Shown in pieces: positions 1 to 12,500 of a stretch of 64,000 bases of DNA. The translations under genes and the position numbers were made by a program. The notes under the pieces are model-generated. The model had not been told where the DNA came from, ran no database searches, and saw nothing but the letters and a program-made list of their open reading frames with translations. The stretch is from assembly GCA_034620365.1 (NCBI GenBank), contig JAQGEQ010000048.1:1860001-1924000 (forward strand), read 5' to 3'. The stretch's first letter is position 1; each line of letters begins with the position of its first letter. The stretch is from Pegea sp. RAD2-039. Its lineage: Eukaryota; Chordata; Thaliacea; Salpida; Salpidae.

Positions 1-3000
1 TGTCAGTTGAAATTCCAAAAAGAACAAGAAGATTTTGCGAGACAAGCTGCTGAGGAGAATACTAATCTCCAAAATGAAATTGGTTTGTATTGTTAGCTTC
101 ATACAAAAGCTTTTTGATAAAAGCTTTAAGAAAATATCAACAGAACGCAGAGACTTGTTATCTGATTGTGTTTGATTTATTAGATTAATTGAAGTTTTGT
201 TTAAATACAAAAAGATTGTTTGTTGTACAATAAATGATCATTTTATTGTTTATTAAACTACTTTTGGAATGCACTTGTCGATCTTTCTACCTCACATCTA
301 CACACATTTAATTTAATAATTCTTTGATATAATAAAGCCTTTGAAGTTTGATTAAATATATTCAAAGTGGAAATTTGTTAAAACTTCAATCTTCTAATCT
401 ATTTAACTAAGAGTAATTTCTCAAAATCACTTCTGAATTGTAATTATTATCAGATGATCAACTTGTTGAAATCTTTGAATAAAATTCTTCATTATCTTCT
501 TAGATTAATTTATCGGTTTTTTTTATCGGTGGTTTTTATGAAATTTCACTTTAGTAACTTATTAAGTTTTAGTTGAATTATTTATTCCATATTTTACTCG
601 TTTTTTTTTGTAATACAAATAAAAGTAAATCTTTTAATTTGAAATAAATTTTTAACTTGATGAAATAAGATCGGATTTGAAGTTGACCACTTGTGTCAAG
701 CTTTCTCAGCTATCAATTCATTTGTTGTTTTAGACTCAATAAAGGAAGATGTGGAAGTCTTTCGTCGCGAAAATGAGAGTCTGAAAGTTGAAAATGAGTC
801 TCTTAATAGAGAATCTCACCAAATTTATGATAAATTACAAGAAACTCAAAAAGAAAATGACCGTTTGAAGAATGATTTAGAGTGTTTGCTATCAGTTCAA
901 GTTTGTTTCGTTATTTCTTTCATAATTTTCAAAACTTCTATAATGAAATGTTATTCTCAAATATTTGCTTTTGATGCTACAAGAATTCGCTTCTGACGTT
1001 TGCTAATTTCTGATCTAAAATAGATGTTATTAATTGGTTTAAATATCAATTTTGATATATAGGTTTTAAACAATTGAAGTTTTTATCAGCAAGTCACTTC
1101 TTGTCTTGTTCAAGATTTCAATATTTTTTGGTGATTATTTTGAATCAGTTGTCAACATAACAACATAATTTAACATTTTTAGAAGTTAATCAATTAGATT
1201 TTTATCAAACTTATACGAGATAACATTTCCTTGTTGATGTAATCATAGTTTAGATAAATTTGTTAAAACAACTTGAAGTTATTGCGTTTGTAGAATAAAG
1301 CAATTGAAAACTAATCTCTTCAAATTAACGGCTTTATCAGTTTGTTTATTTTATAATTATCTTTTTTAGTGGTCAGCATTGAGAAAAAAATAGTCATTAA
1401 TAGCATCGCTTAAAGATTAAGAAATAACTCAAAACCACTAAGAGCAAGTTATCAAAAAAGTAATGTTTAGAAAGGAAATTTTCACGGCTATAATTAATCT
1501 ACAAAACTGCTGGAAGTTTTTTCAATATTCGTTTACTACTGATTACTAGCTGATGAAGCTTCAGACTCTCAGCAAAACAAGGTCCTTGCTGATCAAACAA
1601 CTTGTTTTGTGTTCATGTTAGCAATCTGAACACTTTGAAACTTTTCTGTCATTCATTTTGTGCAGTTTGTTTATTCTGAAGATTATTTGCAGATCAAAAA
1701 TGGAGGTGATTCGATGAATACTTCTCAAGAAGAAATCTTTGCCAAAATAATTAAAGATTACGAATCCCAATGTCGAGTAATTACTAACTGATATTTCTCA
1801 ACATTTTCTTCAATAATTTTTTGATGTTTTACTAAAATCATTTTGGTCATTGTAAAAGTTTTCTGAATTTACAAATTTTGGTTTGAAGGAACTAGCGGAT
1901 CGAAACGATGAACTTGTCATTGAAACCCAATCACTTCGAGCATTGCTAAAAAATCAGAATAAAACAGAAAGAGGAGAAAACATCGGATCAGTGGATGATG
2001 TAGTTGGCAAAATGACATCTCCTACCATCAGTAAATCTGCTAGTTTCGGTAAGAAAGTGAAACTGTTGAAATTGGCGGTAGATAGTGACTTGTTGTTTTA
2101 TGTGAAGATAGTATGCTGTCTAAAGGTCAAACTGTTGGTGTTAGGCAACGATCTAATCGAATTGTTGAATTAGAAAATGCAGTTGAGTTATTAAAACAAG
2201 AAAAAAAAGAAGATAAACAAATTTTTGAAAAAGAGAAGGTAATTTTTAGGACTTGTATTTTTATAATTAATTAAAAAAAATGATTTTAAAAATTTCCTTG
2301 AAATAAAAATATCAAATTAACTATTCAAAAAGATTTTAAAACAATTTACAATTCGCTTTGAAGTATATAGTAGATTTAAAAGTATCTTTTATGTGATACT
2401 TTCACCTCTATTTTTTCTATTTTCAATTATTTCTGTGTTTACTTCAAAGGCTAATTTGATTGAAAATTATGAAGAAAAATTACTCAATTTTCAATCCAAC
2501 GAAAAATCTTCTGAAAAAATGAATTTTAATGAGAAGCTATTAGAAGAAGTAACAAGAGAAAGAGACGAGGTGATAATTTGCCCTTTAAACTCTATTTGAT
2601 TCGTAAATTTCATTTTGAATCAGCTGAACGAACGGAGTCAAATACATCAAAATGAAATAACAAATTTGTGTCGAGAGTTTTCTACAGAGAAATTGGAACT
2701 TGTTGATCAGTTTCAGAAAAAGGTTTGGACATCACTCTGCTGCTGGAAGATTTCTACTTCAGAATTCATTTGATATTTTCAGGTTGGTGATCTAGAGAAG
2801 GAAGTCTTGCATCTAAAAAAATTGCTCGATGAAAAGTCATGTGAAGTTGAAAAGACTCAGCAGATGTTAAAAGAAGAGAGCTCATTGCATGAGGAAGAAT
2901 TGAAGAAGATTGAAGAAAAGATGGAGTCTGTAAAAAGGTTTGTGAAGATGTCTCTTTTGAAAGTTGACTACATTTTGTTATTTTATAGAAGTGCTGTAGA

Positions 3001-4641
3001 TGAGAAGACTTGCGAACTCACCGAAGAAAATCGCCAGAATTTAAATGATTTAAAGATGAAGCATGAAGAGGAAGTTAGAGAAATAAACAGATCATTTGAA
3101 GAGAAGTTAGAAGTTCTTAAGCAACAAGTTTGTTTCGGATGTTTGTTTGATGAAGCTGAGAATAATTGATTCGATTTCAGCAAAATATTGAAGAACATTT
3201 GAAGCTTAGGAAGAAAAATGAAGTTAAAAAAATGGAAGAAGAGATGGATTCAGAAAAACAAATCAGGGAGGAAATGAGAGAGTCATTCGAAAAAGAAGTC
3301 TTAGATCTTCGTGAGAAGTTCTATGCTGATAAGAATCTACTCAAGGCTGAGATCAGGTCTTTCATTTTATTCAAATAATTCGTAAAATAAAAATTTAATT
3401 TTTTACTAAAAACTAAACTGATTTTTTTCGATGTTTTTGACTTTTGGCAAATTTTTGTAAAAATAATCATAAAATAATTGTATTTAAAGCCGGATGATGA
3501 AAGAAAAACATGACGATGACGATAAGAAGAACAAATCCATCTGTGAAGGACATCAGTTAAGAAGTAGTAATGAACTCCTATCCGACAAGAACAAGCTACT
3601 AAATGTGAGTGACCTTTATTTGATTTCTTCTACATCAGATAACCTACAACCGAATCAATTATCTACCATCAACTTGCATTCAATTTTGTTTACTAACATC
3701 CATTAATAGAGTTGTTGTCGATGAAAAGCTTTTTCAGTAATAAATAATTGATAATGTTTTTGCTTTTCAATTTAAATATGATTTTTGTAAAATCCTTTTA
3801 AACTTTCCTTGATGTTTTCCACAGGAAAGAATCATGGAATTGAAATCCCAGTTATCTGATGCGATAGATAACAGATCTGAATTCGAACAACAACAAATTG
3901 AAAAAATTAGTAAGTTGGAAGAAAAAAATCAGATGTTATCAGAAAAAGTTCATGAAAAATGCAAAGAACTCCGAAAATTGAAGCAGGTTTGAGGCTGATT
4001 CGATTCCAATCGACTTTTTGCGATAAAACTACTAATAACCAACTTTCACTTCATCTACAACAAAATTTATATTTAAAATTCCGCGTAAAACTCATTATAA
4101 TATTCTGAATTGACAGAAGATGATCTCCAGTAAAAGAGCAACTTATCTTTCAAAAGATGAAGATAGTGTTGATGACTCAAATATTAAATCGAATAGTGAT
4201 GGAAGTATGCTTGAGAGATATCGGAATCGTTATTTACAAGCAAATAAGCAACTTTCAGACCAAATGCAGTGTACAAAAACAATGGTTTGTTGTTGAACTG
4301 TGATTGATTTATCTTACATCATTTTCAGTCTTTTAACATCACCGCTTCAAAGATGTCGTCTTATTCGTTGAATATTTTATAAAACAAATTAAATAATGCA
4401 AATTTACATCACTGCTGTTTGCGCTTTCTATTTACAACTTGATGTTTTTTGGTAGTATTCAAAATTGGCCAAAACTGAAACCATCGTCAACGAACTATTT
4501 TGTGAAAATTCTCATCTCATGAAAGCTCTTCAATTAACTGAAGCTCGCCAGAAACAAGCGGAGAAGAAATGGAAAAATGAAGTTGAAAAGACAGAAATCC
4601 TTGCCAGGCTGTTACATCACATATCTCCTAAAGTTATTTAA
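1..4641 (+). CDS. Large coiled-coil protein, C-terminal part (ninein-like candidate), 14 exons, 5' partial
   Basis: Exons: 1-82, 734-900, 1693-1776, 1889-2048, 2108-2238, 2450-2569, 2624-2722, 2783-2937, 2989-3127, 3181-3356, 3490-3604, 3825-3986, 4117-4284, 4456-4641 (TAA). They join in one frame to 1944 nt, giving 647 residues plus stop; the start lies left of the window. The product is almost wholly heptad-like and rich in E, K, L, Q and N, with no membrane segment or catalytic motif, so it is a long structural coiled coil. A less helical, Ser/Thr-rich stretch is encoded near 2000-2050. The final exon encodes ENSHLMKALQLTEARQKQ and ends LLHHISPKVI; from memory this pattern (a conserved ENxxLxxALxxTExRQKxAEKK block, then a hydrophobic end with Pro) matches the C-terminus of ninein/ninein-like centrosomal proteins. 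The coiled-coil call is firm; the ninein call is inference. Several introns are only 50-60 nt, and seven of thirteen donors read GTTTG. Confidence 0.85.
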
Positions 4642-7600
4642 AACGTCCTCTTGTCATTTTGCGCAGCAGTTTTCCATTTTTTTTTCTAAATTACGAAATA
4701 TTTATGACAACAAGTTTGTGATCATGTTGCCTGGTTGTTGGTTTTTTGTACAAATTCCATATTTCAATCTTATCGGTAGTAGGTCTTTGAGTGCTGCATT
4801 TTCGATTTTTTTTAATCAAGTTACTTTTCACTGTGATTTGCACTTTTAGTTTTGTTTCATATATTTCAAAATTTAGTTTGTCTGAAACATCCAACAATTA
4901 TTCATCACTAGATTCTCATGATTTCATATTCTACTCTTGTTTGCTAAATGTAATTTTCAGTTATTCCGTCCAAGCAATTTCAGATTTATTTTTTCATATA
5001 ATTTTTATAGTACATCGTTTACTTTCACTAATATTTAATGCTTTGCACAGGTGCTCAAAAGAAATTATATTCACAACACAGTATCCTAATCTATTTTCTT
5101 ATTTAATGGTGATTCTTATTTATATAAAGAATTTCAAATACAATTTTGCCTAATTTTTGTACTCAGTCTAATGGAATACTGAAATGTTGAAACTGTTTCT
5201 CTTATTCAACATAAAATAATTTTTTTAAGCTAAAATCTTTTTTATGGAATCGAAGAGTTACATTTATAATATCTGTTTAAGAGTCGATGCCAATATTTTC
5301 ATGCAACAACTGGTCTTCATAAGATCAGATGAGAATTAGTAATTGTTCATTATTTCAGTTTAAATATTTTATATAATTTTCAGATAACTTTTTTAAATAT
5401 TCAATTTTACGCTTTAGAAAATTTATTATCTATTTATTTATTTAAACAATTTATTATATTCATTATGCGATAAGTTGAAGCATCTGTATTATCTTGAAAA
5501 TTGTTCTTATTAAGTTGCAAGATTTGATTTCGACTTAAAAGGTTTATAAGTTAGACTTATCTGATCACAATTTGTACCTTAACACAAATGTTGTGAATTT
5601 TGTAAGTTTAAAAGCAACACAAAAGTTAAATCAGTTAATGTGGGAGCTTATTTGATTTCTTCTGAGTTTTGATCATTATACATATTTGAACTAAAGGATA
5701 AAGTTTCAGAATTAGTTAATAGCAAGATGACATTAAGCAATGCCTGTTTGAGCTATTCGAGAAAAACTGAAAAAAATACAAAAAACTAAACTAAAACCTT
5801 GTGGCTTTAATAAGATTTGAAAATTGAACTATGATCTGTATGCAAAGGATTTTTCCTAAAGTAGCCGCACAAGGCAGAAACATCTATTTTTCAGTTTAAT
5901 CTTATATTAGGTTACAAACAGGAAACTCAAATATGAGCGATGTAAAGCACCTACTAATTAGCAGCGTAAATGCTTGTGGATGAATATTTTAATGATCACA
6001 AAATTATAAGCTTTGTATTTTACGTCAGATCTGTATATGATATATCAGATATATTTGAATTATTATTACATTCTTTATTTAAAAATTACGTTTAATGGAT
6101 AATTATTTTTATAAACACTTTCACATTATTTTGAATAAATTACTAAATTTATAAAGTTAATTAAAATAACTACTTGTTTAATTTTTTGATAGATTTATCT
6201 TTTGTTTACAGTAACTACCAAATTACCGATTGCACCTGAATATTTGTTTACTTTTTATAAAAGAGTTTATAAAAGAGCTAAAAGATAATATCATGGATAC
6301 CCTATTTATTAAAAAATAGGCATCCTGTCATACATCTTTTACAAAGTTTTATTTTTTGGGTGTTTTGTTTGTTTTTTAATGAAATTAGTTGTGTTGAAAT
6401 AGGCTCTAAACAACAAGTGCTGTTTGATCTCGGAATATTGACTTTTTAAAGTGTCAGAACTCAAAGCTGCATTTATAACAATGTAGTGTCATTTGATCTA
6501 CAAGTATTTAAACAAAATTTCATAAAATTTGAAAATAAGAATAACTTCTAGTGTTAGTACAGTGTAAGTAGTAGTTTGTTAAATTTTTGAAAACGTTTTC
6601 GGATAGCTGATGTTTGAACTTAATCAATTTGTAAACAATTATTAACGGTATTGCAATATATTATTTGTACGTATTATATCAAGATTAAGAATAAAAGTTT
6701 ATTCTAAACAGAAAGAGTTGATTACTTAACAGTTTAGACTCAATAAGACTCAGTATTTGTTGAGTTATGAATAACTAAGCAATAGAAAGTGTCAGGGTTT
6801 TTATATAAAATTGAAGTTTATTTAGTATAAATTAATAAAAAGTTAATTTTCGTGTAAGATTGATAAATTTTTGATTATGAAATCAATTATTCTGGCTGCT
6901 ACTACATTCTCTATTTGAGTTCAACATTTGAAAATAAATTATTGATGCATAAATGCAAAAACAATAAAAAAAACATAATGGTGATGTATTGGAAATGCTT
7001 TTAAATGTTTATTAATAGTTGAGAAAACGATATCAGATATACTTAAGTAAAAAACAGCAATTGAGAGAAGAGTATTTTGCTTCCTAAAAAGGGGCTGTCA
7101 TTGCGGATAAATCCAATAAGTAAAACAAGCAGTATTTTTTTTATATAAACTTGTATGATGTTTCTTAGCCTACAGATATATAAAGAGAACTAAGTACGGA
7201 TGTAAATTATTAGTTAAAAGTTACTTGTATACAAATTATTTATATACATCTAAACGTATATTTATGTCCTATCAGTACTGTCCAGACAAGTGCATTATAA
7301 ATAAGAATCAGATTTTCTTTAAAGATTTATTGAACTATTTTATTATGAAAAATGATGTGTTAAATTTTTGTTAATTTTAAAACAGTAGAAACAAACTTTC
7401 TTTGTTTGCTTTAAACATACAAACTAAGTTCAACTCAAATAAAAACTAATTCTAATAAAATTTTAGTGATTAATGTCATTTGAGCTTTATTCGAAAATGC
7501 TTAAAAATTCTGTTCCTTCAATTTCAGATATAAATTGTTGGATAATAGCTTTTTCCTTAAAAATCAAATAAAAGCATAACCAAACAAAGATTATTTACCT

Positions 7601-8214
7601 TTTAAAGCTTATCACAAAGTTAATCAGTTACCCTGCTTCCCAAGACTTAATTGTTCTTCAAGTGTTTTGGCGGAACCGCTCATCGTTCGGCTTTCACATT
7701 TAAGACTTAAAAAGTTTCAACTTTTGAAAAATTAAGATTCAACGAGGAAAAAGTAGATGAAGGTAAACAGAAGATATTTTCTTGATTTCATGCAAATACA
7801 AAAAGGTATAAATATAAGCTATACAGATGTTTCAACTCTACTATCGATAGTGCAAGAACAGCATCAAAGTTTAAATAAGAAAAGTTATGGAGTTTTGAAT
7901 TTCAATTAATAATGTTGACTTATTATTATTGATTGAAAATTTATTATTATTGTTAAAGTTATGTTAAGAACGTTAAATTAGTGTCGTCGAACTGAAGAAT
8001 TGACTAATTGTATTAGTTTATCAGTTAAATAATTCTTTAGGGGTGACATGTGAATTAAAAAAAGAGTTTAAAAGCGATTCCCTTAAAAGGATTATTAGTA
8101 AAAAAGTTTAAACATTTTCAAACATTGTTCTGTGTTACACTGTTTTTTAACATACTATGTCGGAGTGTTAACATTTTTATCTAGTTGATAATCACTAGAA
8201 ATAGCGATAAATGA
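4642..8214. other. Intergenic, including 3' UTR of the coiled-coil gene
   Basis: After the stop at 4641 there is T-rich sequence with no convincing AATAAA in the first few hundred bases. Open frames at 4577-5153 are hydrophobic, T-rich low-complexity readings with no splice or family support. A short imperfect hairpin lies at 6295-6325. I see nothing else supportable in this stretch. Confidence 0.6.
6295..6325. other. Short hairpin in AT-rich intergenic DNA
   Basis: GGAT (6295-6298) pairs with ATCC (6322-6325), and CCTATTT (6301-6307) with AAATAGG (6314-6320), separated by a small internal bulge and a 6-nt loop. That is 11 base pairs. It is too short for a typical animal pre-miRNA. No flanking target-site duplication was noticed. 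Function unknown. Confidence 0.35.
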
Positions 8215-8630
8215 GAGATTCAGTTGATTAGCTGGTAGCTTGTTATTCTTCGAATTTTTGGATTCGAATCATTATTGACTAAGTATGACATTTTGCGATA
8301 TCCTACACTACGGGCAAACGGGCGCAGAAAGTGTCTTTGTCTTCTATTGGTAAATAGTGCCACTGCTTTGCGACTGCTTCGGAAAACGTAGAGGCTTTAA
8401 AACCACAGAAGAAAATCTAAAATTTAATAACCTCAATTTTACTGTCTCTGGTCATTTGGCCGTGTCACCAAACAGTTGATATAAAGAGTAGGGATAGATT
8501 AGTCTACATTACTCTCCACTATAATCAAAACTCATGTTGAGGCAGGAAGAAAGTATGACTATCAACTTCCTTCCATCAATTACTTCGACTTACGAAGCTC
8601 AGCTGAGAAGGAGTCGCTAAAAATCTGAAC
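8215..8630 (+). mobile_element. Probable tRNA-derived SINE (relic)
   Basis: Pol III internal promoter-like boxes are spaced roughly as in a tRNA: an A-box-like TTAGCTGGTAGC at 8228-8239 and a B-box-like GGATTCGAATC at 8260-8270. About 350 bases of visibly more GC-rich, non-coding sequence follow (to about 8630), unlike the AT-rich flanks. That is the architecture of a tRNA-head SINE with an unrelated body. The head cannot fold into an intact tRNA (short anticodon region, no clear acceptor stem), so a functional tRNA gene is unlikely. No open frame of note. No second full copy was seen in the window, so the family assignment rests on structure only, and the boundaries are estimates. Confidence 0.45.
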
Positions 8631-9583
8631 TTGAACTTTTTTCCTAAATTTGAACTAGTAACTACTTAATACATAAAATTAATCACAGAACTGTTAAATA
8701 TCGTTTTGCGAAAAGATTTAAAATTAAATTATTTTATAAAAACTTGTAAGATTTTTTGAAATTAGGAATTTGTCAGTAAATATGTTTGTTATGATTTAAA
8801 TTAGTATCAAAGTGACTATTTTCTGAAGGATGCATGTGCTGCTTGGGAATAGGTGATATAGCAAGTGAAACATAAGGTGATACATCAACCCACATAATTT
8901 TTTATTAGCTGTTTGAGCTTTAAGTGAAACTTAAACGAACTTCACTGACCAAAGTTTTACAAAAAAGTTCTTATCAAGAAGTTAGATGGAAAAGCTAAAC
9001 TAAATTAAAAAAAGTAGTTTACTGTAACTATTATTTGCAGGCTTAAATTGCAAATCAATATAAGTTTAACAAGTAGAATTTCAATATTGTTTCTGCAATA
9101 TATTAAGAAATATTATTAAAACTAAATGCTTTGGCGAAAGGAGTAATATATTATTTATAAATTCAGATATGATTAAATGAAGGTATACATTTAGTCAGAC
9201 ATTTTGTCAGACATTCCTAGAATAATTTCTTAATAAGTCTCGTAGTTGTAATAAAAACAAGTTTTAGAAATAGGTTTTTAGTTTTCGATATACTAGGTCG
9301 ACATATACACAAAAAATCATTACCCTCTGGTATATACAGATAATCCTGAAATTTATACTAGCATTATAAATTTACATAAGATTATCCACAGCATTTTATG
9401 CTTTCAAATTATGTTTTACTCTTCCGCAAAAATTATAACCCATGGGGATGACTAATCTTCACTTACATCAGTATCAGAAGATCAAACGACTATATTTTTA
9501 TGCTTTAAACTTTTTAAACGCATTTTGACAATTAAGTTTTACTTTTGTGCTTAGTAACCTCAAGTTTATTTTTAAAATTTTTT
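8631..9583. other. Upstream region of the MNX gene
   Basis: AT-rich DNA with no supportable gene. It holds the presumed promoter and 5' UTR of the homeobox gene, but no convincing TATA box or conserved block could be picked out. A 12-bp direct repeat containing GTCAGACATT occurs near 9190-9220. Confidence 0.5.
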
Positions 9584-9593
9584 AGATTGTGGA
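9581..9593 (+). other. Splice-acceptor-like site directly before the MNX start codon
   Basis: A T-rich run ending TTTAG (AG at 9584-9585) sits 8 nt before the ATG at 9594. It fits either the end of a 5' UTR intron or an acceptor for spliced leader addition. It decides the start: there is no in-frame upstream ATG between the site and 9594. Which mechanism applies cannot be told from DNA alone. Confidence 0.4.
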
Positions 9594-12500
9594 ATGTTTC
9601 AACATCACCATGAAACTTTAAGTTACTTGCAACAAATGTATCAAAATCAAGAAAAGAAAACCTGCAGAAATTTACAAATGTCATCATCAATTGATGAAAA
9701 TTTACAAGAAAAATCACAAGCTGAGATCAATTCTGTAGCAACATGTGATGAAGTCATCAACAACAATTTTACAATTGAATCGCTATTAGACAAGCGATTA
9801 GATGACGAAGTAGTAGCAAGCAGAAGGCATGCATCATCTTCTGGATCTTTTTTTGAAGAGCAGAATTGCTATTCTCACCATCATGAAATCAAAAAAATGA
9901 TGGAAAAAGATTTTAAAACTAGTAACGTTTACAATCCATCACAGATTTACCAAGAAGTTAACAATCAACAACAAAATGTAAATCAATATGACTCAATGCC
10001 CAAACCTTACATATATCCTTACTCAATTTATAACCACCCATTTCTAATCAATCCAAATCTTTGTGGAGTACCAATGATGCATTCTCGGACATTTCAGAAT
10101 ATGCCAAACTTAAATACAAACGGTAATGTAAGTCATCAACTAAGTTCACAGTATTTATTGGGTCAAAGGTTTCGCTTTCCTTTAAATTGGATTCCAAACA
10201 ACCCCATTCTTAAGAACTGGAATAATTTTTCAAGTAAGTCCTACTTAGCTTAATCAGATTTATATTTAAGTAAAAATAATCATAATTTATTTTTTAGTTT
10301 TTACTTGTAAAGGTATTTTTATTCTACCGCTTGAGTTTATGTTGATGTTAAAAATAACCTTAAGTGCTAAGTATTCTAATGCGAATGTTAAAGAAATAGA
10401 ATCAAATTGAATTGCATAAAGTTGCACATCTTTTGTAATAAAAAATATCAAATAAATATTTACATTAAACTACAAATAATGTTTCAATACAGAAGAGATA
10501 AATTTGCTTCCATTACTGCACATAATCAATTTGTCTGATACAGTGTTTACAAATACTCTCATTGCAGTAAAATATAAATAATTATAAACCTTTTGAATAA
10601 ATATTTGTATCAAATTTAGTTTCAGAGTTATTTTTAGTCCCAGTGTCAACATCTATAATGCCTGAGATGAAATCTGTTTAAACATTTATGTTTTCGTAAC
10701 TTGCTTTTTGAAACCTTTTTTACAAATCTAATAGGATTTCAAATCATTTTTACCATTTTAAGAAATAAGATAGGATCTTATTAAATTAATGTAAAGTTTT
10801 AATCAAATCTTAAAATTAATAAATGTCAAAGCTTGAATAAATTATTATCTACTTGAATTTGTAACAAGCTAAAAAGAAATTTATATTTGACGACGCTTTT
10901 CAAAGCAATGAAATAGCTAAAAATTGTTTGAAATGTAAATTATAAAGATAAACGAAATTACGAATTATTAATTGTCGCTCTTATAAGACAGAAAGATTGC
11001 TGAGTTGATTTGTAAAGTGCGCAGGGGGTAAGATCAAACGCGGTAATAGTTTTGATCAACCAAGAAACTACAAAGGATATATTGATTTTGTTGTTTTACC
11101 ATTGCCGCCTTTATCACTTTGTTTGTTGCCTGTCAAAAAATATTACATTACAAAGACTTCAAGATGAATCTCAAGAACTAGCTACTGATCATCAGCGACA
11201 TGATATCGCAGCAGTTAGTTACGTCCAAATTGAATTTCTATTCACAAACAAACTATTCTCTTTTTTCAACTTTTCAATCTTCTAACACTTGATTAAGTAA
11301 ACCCAAATACAAACACCTCTTGGAAAGACTATAGTTGTTCACGCCTCTTTTTACTGATATCAATTTTTAATTAAGCGCTCGTTATCTTGTGACGTTTTCA
11401 GCTCTTCAGTAGAAACCGCCAAACACATTGAAAATTTGGCTCAGTGTTTTTTGTTGTCTTATTGATATATGAGTTGATGGTAAACATAATTTCACTTATG
11501 TTTCTAACTTATTTTTCTTTTTTTAATCTTGTTTTTTATGAAAACTTTTGAAAAACTTTTGATCATAACAATTTTTTAGGATGGAAGATTTTGTTGATGT
11601 TATTTTCTTAGTTCAAAATAATTTATTGAAGAACATTATGACTTTAATGGCTGCATACCAAATTGTTAAATTTCAGAATTGATTTCGTTTAAATTAACAA
11701 ATAATTTATTTGGGATAAAACGCAACCTATAGCCAAAAAACAGTTTGTATTCAAATCAAGAAAATGTCATCATCACTTTTCAATATTTTTTAACACATTT
11801 CAAAAGTTTTCCTTTTTTGCAAAGATTTTAAATTTTGATATCAGATAGTTAATTACGAAATGTGTTGAGAATTATTTATTACTAATGTTAACTTTGCAAA
11901 ATAAATAGTTCATCTACATTAAAATAATGTTTACAATTTGTACAATATTTAGTCCGATCATGAAATAACTTTATCAGGATCATTGGTGTCGTTGAAGAGG
12001 ATATTCTTTCGCTCATTGCTTATTTCTTCTTGCAAAAAATCTATTTGCTTCAAAAAAAATGCATGATTAGGCTTAGTATCGTTTGATTGGATAAATTTGA
12101 ATAAGTTTAAGGAAATTTTGGGCTCTTATATGAGATCCAAATATTTGTATTTTTACAACTTTATCTCTTTGATTGTTTTAACATTACTGAACGTTCAAAA
12201 GCCGCAGATTTTCTTATTCATTCGTTATATTCACGTAAATTTGTTTGTAGTTGTCTTTGCTTATTAGGTGATATTTCAAAACTAATTAGCTGATTTAAAG
12301 TATATTCCACTTTTCATATACAATTTCTGGTAATTCTAATTGATACAACAATTAAATTATTCTTAATTTTATTTAAAATAGAACTAAATTAAAAAGAAGA
12401 AAAAATAAATATTGTTTTAGCTTACTTATTACAGCACTTAAATTTTAAATTGTTTCATCATTTTGTGAAACATTTGAAAATCTCCTAAACTTTTAATTTT

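Noticed and set aside
4577..5153. Hydrophobic open frames of 90 and 120 codons after the coiled-coil gene
   Set aside because: T-rich low-complexity readings that overlap the last exon and 3' UTR; no splice signals, domain or start context.
8217..8275. A functional tRNA gene
   Set aside because: A- and B-box-like motifs are present but the anticodon region is too short and no acceptor stem pairs; treated as a SINE head.
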